Assembly: GCA_014874235.1 (NCBI GenBank) | Contig: JACWAC010000094.1 | Location: 1-5,145, forward strand | Reading direction: 5' to 3' | Source: Thermoplasmatales archaeon | Lineage (GTDB): Archaea > Thermoplasmatota > Thermoplasmata > Thermoplasmatales > GCA-001856825 | DNA: 5,145 nucleotides | In this document: one piece after another, positions 1-5,134 of the stretch | Numbering within the stretch: the first letter of the stretch is position 1 | How the letters are laid out: each line of letters starts with the position of its first letter | Notes under the pieces: model-generated | Databases searched by the model: none | Told to the model about the DNA's origin: nothing | The model's input: the letters and a program-made list of their open reading frames with translations, nothing else | Made by a program: the position numbers and the translations under genes

Positions 1-2
1 CA

Positions 3-113
3 GGAGGACGAGAAAGGAGGATCAAAGTGAATTATAAGAACAAGACATTCAAGGGATACCAACTATCTCCAAGGGTCAATGGACAAGAGTTACCAGGAAG
101 CGGAGGCCAATAG
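3..113 (+). CDS. 3' end of an unidentified protein gene (partial)
   Basis: Frame 3 is open from the window edge for 36 codons to a TAG at 111-113, while the other two plus frames close at 30 and 37. Codon choice (GGA, AGG, AAG, ATC) matches the other genes here. The tail is basic and then Gly/Pro-rich, ending in PGSGGQ, which looks like a flexible C-terminus. I do not recognise the protein. An alternative reading is a complete 28-codon ORF starting at GTG 27-29, six bases after a GGAGG at 16-20. Because the frame is open to the edge, a truncated longer gene is more likely. The tRNA promoter follows within 15 bases. Confidence 0.45.
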   Translation, partial: GGRERRIKVNYKNKTFKGYQLSPRVNGQELPGSGGQ

Positions 114-126
114 AAAGATGTTAAAT

Positions 127-134
127 CTTATAGA
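127..134 (+). promoter_or_regulatory. TATA box of the tRNA-Leu gene
   Basis: CTTATAGA is centred about 27 bases before the tRNA 5' end (158), the usual archaeal TATA-to-start distance. A-rich bases lie just upstream, where the BRE is expected. No other AT-rich block lies at a suitable distance. Confidence 0.6.
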
Positions 135-157
135 TCATACTCCCTTTACAGCTCTTA

Positions 158-242
158 GCGGGGGTTGTCGAGCATGGTCAAAGGCACTAGATTCAGGGTC
201 TAGTCTCGTAGGAGTTCGAGGGTTCAAATCCCTCCCCCCGCA
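158..242 (+). tRNA. tRNA-Leu, anticodon CAG
   Basis: This is an 85-nt type II tRNA that folds completely. The acceptor stem is GCGGGGG (158-164) with CCCCCGC (235-241), and A242 is the Leu-type discriminator. The D arm contains GGTC. The anticodon stem CTAGA/TCTAG (187-191/199-203) encloses loop TTCAGGG, giving anticodon CAG at 194-196, which reads CUG. The long variable arm has a CTC/GAG stem (205-207/212-214). The T arm is GAGGG-TTCAAAT-CCCTC (218-234). No intron interrupts the anticodon loop, and CCA is not encoded (242 is followed by TAT), so the end must be added by CCA-adding enzyme. It converges on the tryptophanase gene. Confidence 0.96.
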
Positions 243-269
243 TATTGTTACGGAACTTCGGCTGATATA

Positions 270-284
270 CTCTTTAATTTTCTA
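270..284 (+). terminator. T-rich terminator after tRNA-Leu
   Basis: This is a pyrimidine/T-rich run with TTT at 273-275 and TTTT at 278-281, about 30 bases after the tRNA. Archaeal RNA polymerase commonly stops at such T tracts without a hairpin. It lies just before the stop codon of the convergent tryptophanase gene. The tract is short, so this is tentative. Confidence 0.35.
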
Positions 285-288
285 TAAA

Positions 289-1785
289 CTAGGCCATATT
301 CTCGAAAGCAAATTTTGCCTTGAAGTGTCTGAGCGGTAAATCCCTACCAAAAGTCACCCTCACCTGAGGAATCTTTTCTCTCTCATCATACAACGAACCA
401 ACAGCTTCGGTCACAGACTCTAAATCTTGCCTTTCGTATCTTAGTCTTGGGACAGCAAATCTCACAAAATTAAATTCAGGAAATATATCTCTACCAGTGC
501 TCACATCACATGAGCCGAATGAGAAATATCCAAGTTCCACTGCTCTGTGACCATAGTTGGCAAGTAACAAAGCTGTTAGCGAAACACCCCCAAATCCTTC
601 GGGTCTCATATCAGTTCCATCAAAGAACTTGTTAACATCAAGGTAGACTGCGTGGCCTCCCACGGGAGTCATCACAGGGAGTTCTCTCTTGACCATGCTC
701 TCTCCAAATTCCTGCACCTGCCTTATCCTGTTTTCCAGATAATCTTCGTTGGTGACCGTCTTTAGACCTACAGCGATTGACATAATGTCCCTTCCTGATA
801 TCCCGCCATATGTTGGATGTCCTTCAGTAGTTATTTGATAATTCATTATCTTATCTGGCAGGTGTGGGTACCGCCTCACAAAAATGCCGTCATCTTTCAA
901 AAATAGTCCTCCTCCCATGTTTGAGAGACCATCCTTTTTGAAACTTATTGTAAATCCATCCACATAAGAAAACATCTCTGTGACTATGTCTTTTATCTCT
1001 TTCTTGTCATAACCACCCTCATGCTGTTTTATAAACCACGCATTCTCCGCAAATCTACACGCGTCGAGGAACAACGGTACCTCATAGTTGTGTGCCATGG
1101 TGGCAGCCTCTCTAATGTTTTGCATTGATACAGGTTGTCCACCTCCGGTATTGTTTGTGATGGTAATGAATGCAATTGGAATTTTATCACTTGACTCCTT
1201 TAGAAGCTCCCTGAACTTGGTCAGGTTCATGTTTCCCTTGAAATGAAAATTCGATTTATCATCGTTCAACTCGTCTGAGAAGAGATTCACTGCAATCATC
1301 CCATTCGCTTCGATGTTAGCCTGAGTAGTATCAAAATGACCATTACTCGGGATAATGAAATTTGAACCCATTTTTCCTATCACAGTAAACAGCGCATCTT
1401 CACTGGCTCTTCCCTGATGGAATAGGAAAGCGTTTGGTCTTCCAATTGCAATAGGGTTGAAGAAACCTTCCCCGAAGGTCTCCTTCACCTGTCTCATTAC
1501 TTCAAAGTAACCCCTATTAGATCCATAGGCGACGTCTCCCATGTGTAGGGAAGCCCACTGCTCATTGGTCATGGTTGTAGTTCCAGAATCCGTCAGCAGA
1601 TCGCATCCGGTCACCATCTCGGCAGGGAAGAAGAATACGTTCAATCCTACTTCTTGAAGAACTCTGGCCCTATCCGCCTTTGTAAATCTCTTCTTGAATT
1701 CCACGGAGTGATTGAAATAGGGTCTTGGTTTGCTCTTTATGCGGCTTTCATCTTTCAAGACTGTGCTAAGAGAGATTAGGTCCAT
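289..1785 (-). CDS. tnaA: tryptophanase / tyrosine phenol-lyase family PLP-dependent beta-eliminating lyase
   Basis: A cytosolic PLP enzyme of fold type I, expected to split L-tryptophan into indole, pyruvate and ammonium. With the ATG at 1785 it has 498 residues (bacterial enzymes have about 455-475). Family motifs follow in order: LLTDSG (Asp66), GDVAY (Tyr87), HQGRASE (123-129, PLP phosphate contact), GGGQPVS, LDACRFAEN (Asp241 and Arg244 for the PLP ring), SFKKDG (Lys284, Schiff-base lysine), GGHAVYLD, VRFAVPR (Arg442, substrate carboxylate) and LRHF (His487, matching E. coli tryptophanase His463). Where tyrosine phenol-lyase has its phenol-binding Arg, this protein has Leu418 (AVELG), as tryptophanase has Ile, so tryptophanase is the better guess. 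An insertion of about 10 residues precedes HQGR. The frame also opens at ATG 1830 (513 residues), but those 15 codons are AT-rich and outside the family core. A TATA box at 1837-1844 would start the RNA near 1814, which favours 1785. The stop is TAG. Confidence 0.9.
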   Translation of the reverse strand: MDLISLSTVLKDESRIKSKPRPYFNHSVEFKKRFTKADRARVLQEVGLNVFFFPAEMVTGCDLLTDSGTTTMTNEQWASLHMGDVAYGSNRGYFEVMRQVKETFGEGFFNPIAIGRPNAFLFHQGRASEDALFTVIGKMGSNFIIPSNGHFDTTQANIEANGMIAVNLFSDELNDDKSNFHFKGNMNLTKFRELLKESSDKIPIAFITITNNTGGGQPVSMQNIREAATMAHNYEVPLFLDACRFAENAWFIKQHEGGYDKKEIKDIVTEMFSYVDGFTISFKKDGLSNMGGGLFLKDDGIFVRRYPHLPDKIMNYQITTEGHPTYGGISGRDIMSIAVGLKTVTNEDYLENRIRQVQEFGESMVKRELPVMTPVGGHAVYLDVNKFFDGTDMRPEGFGGVSLTALLLANYGHRAVELGYFSFGSCDVSTGRDIFPEFNFVRFAVPRLRYERQDLESVTEAVGSLYDEREKIPQVRVTFGRDLPLRHFKAKFAFENMA

Positions 1786-1836
1786 GCATGTCGATAAAAA
1801 TGTGATGTTAAAAGTATTTCTACCTCTCATTCACCC

Positions 1837-1844
1837 ATATTTAA
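1837..1844 (-). promoter_or_regulatory. candidate TATA box of the tryptophanase gene (proximal)
   Basis: On the minus strand this reads TTAAATAT, preceded by TTTTCC. A start about 26 bases downstream (near 1814) would leave a leader of about 30 bases to the ATG at 1785 and would exclude the ATG at 1830. The box overlaps the stop codon of the 29-codon ORF, so this promoter and the upstream one (1950-1957) would give different transcripts. Confidence 0.4.
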
Positions 1845-1930
1845 GGAAAATGTATGTGGAGCCAAATTGACACAAATATCTCAGAAATACACACCGCTTC
1901 AAGATAGCGAATGGTCCTATCAGAATACAT
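1841..1930 (-). CDS. possible 29-residue leader peptide upstream of tryptophanase
   Basis: ATG at 1930 opens 29 codons to TAA at 1841-1843. The peptide begins MYSDRTIR and ends SIWLHIHFP-stop, with a single Trp (residue 23) and Pro as the last residue. The bacterial tryptophanase leader TnaC (24 residues) likewise has one critical Trp and a terminal Pro, where tryptophan stalls the ribosome. Its ATG lies about 24 bases downstream of a CTATATAG box at 1950-1957, so it could be the start of a leaderless mRNA running into the lyase gene; the stop is only 10 bases before the in-frame ATG at 1830. No Shine-Dalgarno is visible. An ORF this short can arise by chance, and I know of no archaeal TnaC, so the call rests on position and ending only. 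Confidence 0.25.
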   Translation of the reverse strand: MYSDRTIRYLEAVCISEIFVSIWLHIHFP

Positions 1931-1949
1931 AAAAATTCGTTGTTTTAAA

Positions 1950-1957
1950 CTATATAG
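1950..1957 (-). promoter_or_regulatory. candidate distal TATA box upstream of the 29-codon ORF
   Basis: The palindromic octamer CTATATAG is centred about 24 bases before the ATG at 1930, slightly closer than the usual 25-27. It lies just downstream of the DUF488 gene end. Being palindromic, it could also act toward the plus strand, but nothing is encoded there. A T5 run on the minus strand (1935-1931) just before the ATG could instead be a weak terminator for the DUF488 gene. Confidence 0.35.
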
Positions 1958-1979
1958 TGACTTTAGGAAAGAAGAGCTC

Positions 1980-2330
1980 CTAGAGATGTTCTTCAACGTA
2001 TTGTTTTAGGGCAACTGCGTTGTTGATATCCTCGACCTTCGTTGAATACAAAAAAACGACGTCACTCTTGCGACATATCTTCAGTAACTCTGGGGTGACA
2101 GGATTCTTGTCGAGTTCTGCAAAGTATCTAGTCCGAAACTCATTCCATTTACTCGGATCGTGTGAATACCACTTTCTTAACTCATCGGTAGGGGAAATTT
2201 CCTTCATCCACCTATCCAATTTCAGTCTCTCTTTCGTGACTCCTCTGGGCCAGAGTCGATCCACCAGAATTCTGTATCTCTTGCCTGGAGTAATTTCATT
2301 ATAGACCCTGGAAATTGTTATCACTCTCAA
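1980..2330 (-). CDS. DUF488 / YeaO-like small protein
   Basis: A 116-residue soluble protein, close to E. coli YeaO in length and layout. The family signature YRILVDRLWPRG spans residues 19-30. Next come the core motifs ISPTDELRKWYSHDP (45-59) and W-x2-F-x2-RY-x2-EL (62-73). A hydrophobic strand VVFLYST (91-97) then leads to the final NNAVALKQYV helix. The biochemical role of the family is not established; members are cytosolic single-domain proteins. The listed start is TTG (2330). GTG at 2324 (codon 3) gives MITISRVY, which matches the E. coli start length slightly better and is a real alternative. No Shine-Dalgarno is visible. It reads in the same direction as the lyase gene, whose nearest start lies 149 bases on, and it diverges from the glycosyltransferase gene. 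The stop is TAG. Confidence 0.85.
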   Translation of the reverse strand: MRVITISRVYNEITPGKRYRILVDRLWPRGVTKERLKLDRWMKEISPTDELRKWYSHDPSKWNEFRTRYFAELDKNPVTPELLKICRKSDVVFLYSTKVEDINNAVALKQYVEEHL

Positions 2331-2387
2331 CTTATCAAGGACAGGAAGATAAGACTTTCAGCAGAAGCTATTTTCAGTTGAGAAGCA

Positions 2388-2397
2388 TTTAATTTAT
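2388..2397 (-). promoter_or_regulatory. candidate TATA box of the DUF488 gene
   Basis: On the minus strand this reads ATAAATTAAA, the best AT-rich block upstream of the DUF488 start. It predicts a transcript start near 2366 and a leader of about 36-42 bases without an obvious ribosome binding site. A weaker CTTATCTT at about 2347-2354 would instead give a nearly leaderless RNA at the GTG/TTG start. The evidence does not separate the two. Confidence 0.3.
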
Positions 2398-2408
2398 GTA
2401 TGGAAAAA

Positions 2409-2416
2409 TTTATTAA
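2409..2416 (+). promoter_or_regulatory. TATA box of the glycosyltransferase unit (leaderless mRNA)
   Basis: TTTATTAA is centred 25-26 bases before the GTG at 2438, with A-rich sequence (AAAAA, 2404-2408) at the BRE position. The transcript would therefore begin at or within a base or two of the start codon, giving a leaderless mRNA. No Shine-Dalgarno precedes the GTG, which agrees. Confidence 0.6.
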
Positions 2417-2437
2417 GTTCACTTTAAGTCCTTATAA

Positions 2438-3178
2438 GTGGACTCTGGCCCTTTTGTTAGTATTGTAACCGCTACCCTGAACGAAAGGGGAAACGTTTTG
2501 CAATTAGTCGACAGAGTTCATAAGGCGATGGGGAAGGTACCCTATGAGGTCATCGCAGTTGACGACAACAGCAGTGACGGAACAGTTGAACTGCTCGAGA
2601 AAGTTGCAAGTACCGATTCCACGTTGAGAATCGTATTAAATTCGCAAAGAGTAGGGTTGCTAAAATCCAATCTCAAAGGATTGAAGGAATCTAGGGGAGA
2701 CATCAAGATCGTAATGGATGCCGATTTGCAGCATCCCCCAGAGTGTATAGGGGAAATCGTTAAGAAAATCGATGATGGACAAGACTGCGTGATCATGAGT
2801 CGATTCGTAAACGGGAGTACGATTAGCAAGAGAGATGCCTACAGAGCATCTGCCACTTCACTTGCAATTGCTCTTTGTCACCTGATCGTCCCTCAAACAA
2901 GAGGTTTCAAGGATCCAATTTCTGGTTTTTTTGCAACGGGGAAAAATGTGAAGATACCCTACGAGAAACTTCACCTGGCACTTGGAAATCACAGAGGCTA
3001 CAAAGTGTTGGTACCCATTATTGCTAGCAACATTAAAACCAAGATAGTCGAGCTCCCCTATTACTTTGGTAACAGGTATTGGGGAGAATCTAAGATAGGA
3101 AGAGAAAATCTTCTGATTGCGAAGTATCTGACAGAGTTGGGTCAATACAGAAGTCTGTTCCGGGAGACTGCATTCTGA
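2438..3178 (+). CDS. GT2 glycosyltransferase, dolichyl-phosphate mannose synthase-like
   Basis: A 246-residue GT-A fold enzyme, predicted to move a sugar from a nucleotide-sugar (GDP-mannose in the best-known relatives) onto a polyprenyl phosphate at the cytoplasmic membrane face. It shows VSIVTATLNERGNV (7-20), VDDNSSDGT (41-49, nucleotide binding), DADLQHPPE (94-102, metal-binding Asp94, Asp96 and Gln98), DPISGFF (159-165) and RYWGESKIG (213-221), the counterpart of the RVYGESKLG motif typical of DPM synthases. It stops 25 residues later, with no transmembrane helices or GtrA-like domain, so it resembles eukaryotic DPM1. The GTG start is firm: TAA (2435-2437) precedes it in frame, and the next Met (31) would remove the first strand. 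The following gene begins at the very next base. Donor and acceptor cannot be read from sequence. Confidence 0.9.
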   Translation: MDSGPFVSIVTATLNERGNVLQLVDRVHKAMGKVPYEVIAVDDNSSDGTVELLEKVASTDSTLRIVLNSQRVGLLKSNLKGLKESRGDIKIVMDADLQHPPECIGEIVKKIDDGQDCVIMSRFVNGSTISKRDAYRASATSLAIALCHLIVPQTRGFKDPISGFFATGKNVKIPYEKLHLALGNHRGYKVLVPIIASNIKTKIVELPYYFGNRYWGESKIGRENLLIAKYLTELGQYRSLFRETAF

Positions 3179-3826
3179 ATGGAAACAGCAAAAGACAGAA
3201 AGATAAGGGAAGCAAGGGAGTTCTTCTCTAGAATCAGTATCCGGAGCTCGCTATTTATTGGAATTAGCGGCTCAGTTTCGTATGAACCAAAAGAAGATGA
3301 TGACATAGATATTTTCTTGATCGCAAAGACCAATCGCCTCTGGATATCAATATTGGAAGTCCTGATATTCCGGAGAATCTATAGGTTCAACGATCTATGT
3401 CTTTCTCTATGCATGGACGATACGTACGCAAAATCGTATTTCACGGACTTGAAGGAAGGACTTGCGGTCAAAGACTCTACAAGAGTCGTTCCTATCTCTG
3501 GAGAAACCTACTTCAAAACCCTGATCAGGAGATCCAGCCTCGTCCTAAAAAAGTTGGACGAAGATGTTTCAGTAGGTGACGACAAGAACCCTCCGAGAAC
3601 TCCGACATTCAGTCCACTTGAATTCCTGGCATTCGTATTCGTCGCGTCTTGGATAAATCTAAGGGCAATAGTGGTGAGTAAGTCGAACCCGAAAAAAGGG
3701 GAAGGTGAGTTCGATACAATATTCTCTCTTCACACGTGTTATTTTGACACTGTAAAGTACAGAACTTTAAATGACATGTATCTTCGAGGCGAGCCATTAA
3801 CGGAAGCAAATACAAGCAATCCATGA
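3179..3826 (+). CDS. nucleotidyltransferase-fold protein of unknown substrate
   Basis: A 215-residue protein with a Pol beta/MNT-type nucleotidyltransferase signature. After a basic helix, the strand LFIGISGSVS holds Gly31-Ser32. Nine residues after Ser32 comes DIDIF, with the metal carboxylates Asp42 and Asp44. A later strand LCLSLCMDD (73-81) may supply the third carboxylate (Asp80 or Asp81). The second half is helical, with a hydrophobic stretch at 148-167 (LEFLAFVFVASWINLRAIVV) that could pack in the core or touch the membrane. It is too long for a minimal MNT antitoxin and has no HEPN partner. Its ATG abuts the TGA of the glycosyltransferase; GGGAG at 3162-3166 is 12 bases away, so coupled translation is likely. 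It may modify or sense a nucleotide-sugar or lipid-linked intermediate, but this is inference. It ends at TGA 3824-3826. Confidence 0.75.
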   Translation: METAKDRKIREAREFFSRISIRSSLFIGISGSVSYEPKEDDDIDIFLIAKTNRLWISILEVLIFRRIYRFNDLCLSLCMDDTYAKSYFTDLKEGLAVKDSTRVVPISGETYFKTLIRRSSLVLKKLDEDVSVGDDKNPPRTPTFSPLEFLAFVFVASWINLRAIVVSKSNPKKGEGEFDTIFSLHTCYFDTVKYRTLNDMYLRGEPLTEANTSNP

Positions 3827-3897
3827 CTGTTGCAGGTATGGTTATAACCATATTGACTATTCTCGTGAATATGGTCATGATGTGGACGATATTTTAG
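3823..3897 (+). CDS. possible 24-residue hydrophobic membrane peptide
   Basis: ATG at 3823 overlaps the TGA of the nucleotidyltransferase gene as ATGA, a classic arrangement for stop-start coupling. Twenty-four codons run to TAG (3895-3897). The peptide begins MTVAG and continues with residues rich in Ile, Leu, Val and Met (such as VITILTILVN), then MVMMWTIF at the end. It has no charged residue at all and is long enough for one membrane helix. The glycosyltransferase of the same unit lacks membrane segments, and human DPM1 depends on small hydrophobic subunits (DPM2, DPM3), so a membrane anchor is an attractive but unproven idea. The ORF overlaps a perfect palindrome (3837-3852), and chance remains possible. 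Confidence 0.35.
   Translation: MTVAGMVITILTILVNMVMMWTIF
3837..3852. repeat. 16-bp perfect palindrome
   Basis: TATGGTTATAACCATA is its own reverse complement. It lies inside the 24-codon ORF, just after the nucleotidyltransferase stop. Its right arm also pairs with a second site: ACCATATT (3847-3854) with AATATGGT (3868-3875), leaving a 13-base loop. The two hairpins share bases and exclude each other. TTTT follows at 3892-3895, so a 3'-end or terminator role in this convergent gap is possible. Confidence 0.5.
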
Positions 3898-4024
3898 TCT
3901 GGAAAATACCCCTCCGTATAGCTTTGAGAGCCTTCAATACATCTCTATGAGCCAGGGGCATTTCCCTATTTCTATGAAGAGAATGAATTCAACTAAAATT
4001 TGACGATCCCCGAATGTTGAAAAT
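3892..4024. other. convergent intergenic gap, no gene seen
   Basis: This space lies between the plus-strand glycosyltransferase unit and the minus-strand methyltransferase. Both genes end here, so only 3' signals are expected. TTTT at 3892-3895 could end the plus-strand transcript. An 18-codon ORF from ATG 3947 has no support. Apart from an imperfect inverted repeat at its right edge (3983-4028), I see nothing in it. Confidence 0.5.
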
Positions 4025-4028
4025 TCAT
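3983..4028 (-). terminator. imperfect inverted repeat at the end of the methyltransferase gene
   Basis: ATGAATTCAAC (3983-3993) pairs with GTTGAAAATTCAT (4016-4028) as 4 + 7 base pairs with a two-base bulge and a 22-base loop. The right arm contains the methyltransferase stop codon (4025-4027). On the minus strand the loop includes AAATTTTA, a short T run. A hairpin at the mRNA 3' end would fit, but archaeal terminators seldom need one, so the role is uncertain. Confidence 0.25.
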
Positions 4029-5134
4029 GTGAAGGTCACCTTACCTACTTTTTGATAAACGAATACAACGTAATCGGAGCCAACCCAACTTAGAGGGATC
4101 TTTCCCACCAACGAATCTAGGAATGGGAAGAATCCAACCCTTTCTGTGAGACTGACTAATCGTCTGTAGTTATATGGTGGAATAACAGCACAGACACCAT
4201 TCCTATACTTGATCCTTAGACCGTCAAGAGCATCGAAGAAGATAGGTCTCCTTGGGAACGATAAACTGTTGTACCTTCCTTGCCCGACAGTCAACCGCCC
4301 ATTCATTCTTTCTCGGATGTACTCTCCTTTGTTCTTGAGAAGACTCAAAAACAGGTCAAGCAGTCCGTATCTGTTCATAAATGACCCAATGAAATAGCCT
4401 CCCGTTTTGAGGTTTTGGTCTAAAATGTGAGCAATAGTATGAATGTCCTCCACATTCAGATACCCATAACTCGAAAATACAATGTCGTACTCGTCAGTTA
4501 AGTTATCTTCCTCCGTCTGTAGAACCCACTGGGTGGATGCCCTGGTACCCGAATGGGTTCCTTGGGACTTCTTTAGCGCGGCCTGTGAAATATCAGTTTC
4601 AGTTATCTTCACTTCTTTTTGAATTTCTAGTACTTCGGACTTCGGGCCACAACCCAAATCAAGAATTGCACTTCCATCTCTTGCATAAGTGTTCAGAATA
4701 CCTGCGGTTTTCTCTCTCATGTGGCGCTGGACCCAGTTGGACTCTATATCCTCGCAATACTGGTCTACGACTCGATCAAAGATTGTTCCTAAGATCTTCT
4801 TGTCGTATCTAGGCTCCGCTTCCCATGGTTCAAGAACGATAACTTCATTTACTCCACTAAAGTATCTTTCAAAGTGTTCGATGCCATACTTCTCTTGGAA
4901 CAGTTTACCATATTCTCCGATTCCTTCAAATGTAGCTCTCATAGTCGAGGAATTAACGTAAGCGTATGGAAAAATCCTGAGTTCTTCTACCCATCCGCTT
5001 GTTGGAATGACAATTAGTTTTTCACCCTTTTGAACGAAGTTGACTACTACCAATCTTTGAAACGGTCCACCGATAGTAAATTCAATACTGTAGTCACTAG
5101 ATCTTTTGAAAGACAAATAGAGTTTCATCTCCAA
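4025..5134 (-). CDS. class I SAM-dependent methyltransferase with an unfamiliar N-terminal region
   Basis: A protein of at least 369 residues, predicted to transfer a methyl group from SAM; the acceptor is unknown. The Rossmann domain starts near residue 115. Motif I is ILDLGCGPK (157-165). The acidic residue after strand 2 is Asp181 (TETDIS), and a motif II-like YDIVFSSYGYLNVED spans 216-230. LKTGGYFIGSFMNRYGLLD (242-260) follows, and the end has a hydrophobic WVGSDYVVFVYQK. Residues 1-110 are beta-rich with IVIPTSGWVEELRIFPYAYV (41-60) and match no domain I know; they may bind the substrate. The listed start is TTG (5134). ATG at 5128 is two codons in, and the frame stays open to the window edge (codons GCT, ATC, TTA), so the gene may begin outside. 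It converges on the glycosyltransferase unit, so shared function is only suggested. The stop is TGA. Confidence 0.8.
   Translation of the reverse strand: MEMKLYLSFKRSSDYSIEFTIGGPFQRLVVVNFVQKGEKLIVIPTSGWVEELRIFPYAYVNSSTMRATFEGIGEYGKLFQEKYGIEHFERYFSGVNEVIVLEPWEAEPRYDKKILGTIFDRVVDQYCEDIESNWVQRHMREKTAGILNTYARDGSAILDLGCGPKSEVLEIQKEVKITETDISQAALKKSQGTHSGTRASTQWVLQTEEDNLTDEYDIVFSSYGYLNVEDIHTIAHILDQNLKTGGYFIGSFMNRYGLLDLFLSLLKNKGEYIRERMNGRLTVGQGRYNSLSFPRRPIFFDALDGLRIKYRNGVCAVIPPYNYRRLVSLTERVGFFPFLDSLVGKIPLSWVGSDYVVFVYQKVGKVTFT

Noticed and set aside
158..242. Integration (att) site at the tRNA-Leu 3' end
   Set aside because: The tRNA 3' sequence is not repeated elsewhere in the window and there is no integrase gene.
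79..339. An 86-codon plus-strand ORF
   Set aside because: It runs straight through the complete tRNA-Leu gene and its promoter and into the end of the convergent lyase gene, so it is a chance reading.
289..1785. Tyrosine phenol-lyase as the specific identity of the lyase
   Set aside because: The Arg that binds the phenol oxygen in tyrosine phenol-lyase is Leu here, and the tryptophanase-type His in LRHF is present; the family call stands but the TPL label is not favoured.
1877..1929. Imperfect direct repeats (TATCAGAATACA and TATCTCAGAAATACA) as operator sites
   Set aside because: They differ by three inserted bases, lie within the 29-codon ORF, and similar AT-rich matches are expected by chance.
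2020..2304. A 94-codon plus-strand ORF
   Set aside because: It lies wholly antisense to the DUF488 gene, whose protein motifs are clear.
3179..3826. MNT/HEPN toxin-antitoxin pair
   Set aside because: The nucleotidyltransferase is 215 residues, longer than a minimal MNT antitoxin, and no HEPN gene (R-x4-H motif) lies beside it; its neighbours are a glycosyltransferase and a hydrophobic mini-ORF.
3874..3905. C/D box small RNA (ATGATG near 3877)
   Set aside because: The C box is one base off and no CTGA D box follows at a suitable distance.
3947..4003. An 18-codon plus-strand ORF in the convergent gap
   Set aside because: It has no ribosome binding site, no coupling to an upstream stop and an unremarkable composition.
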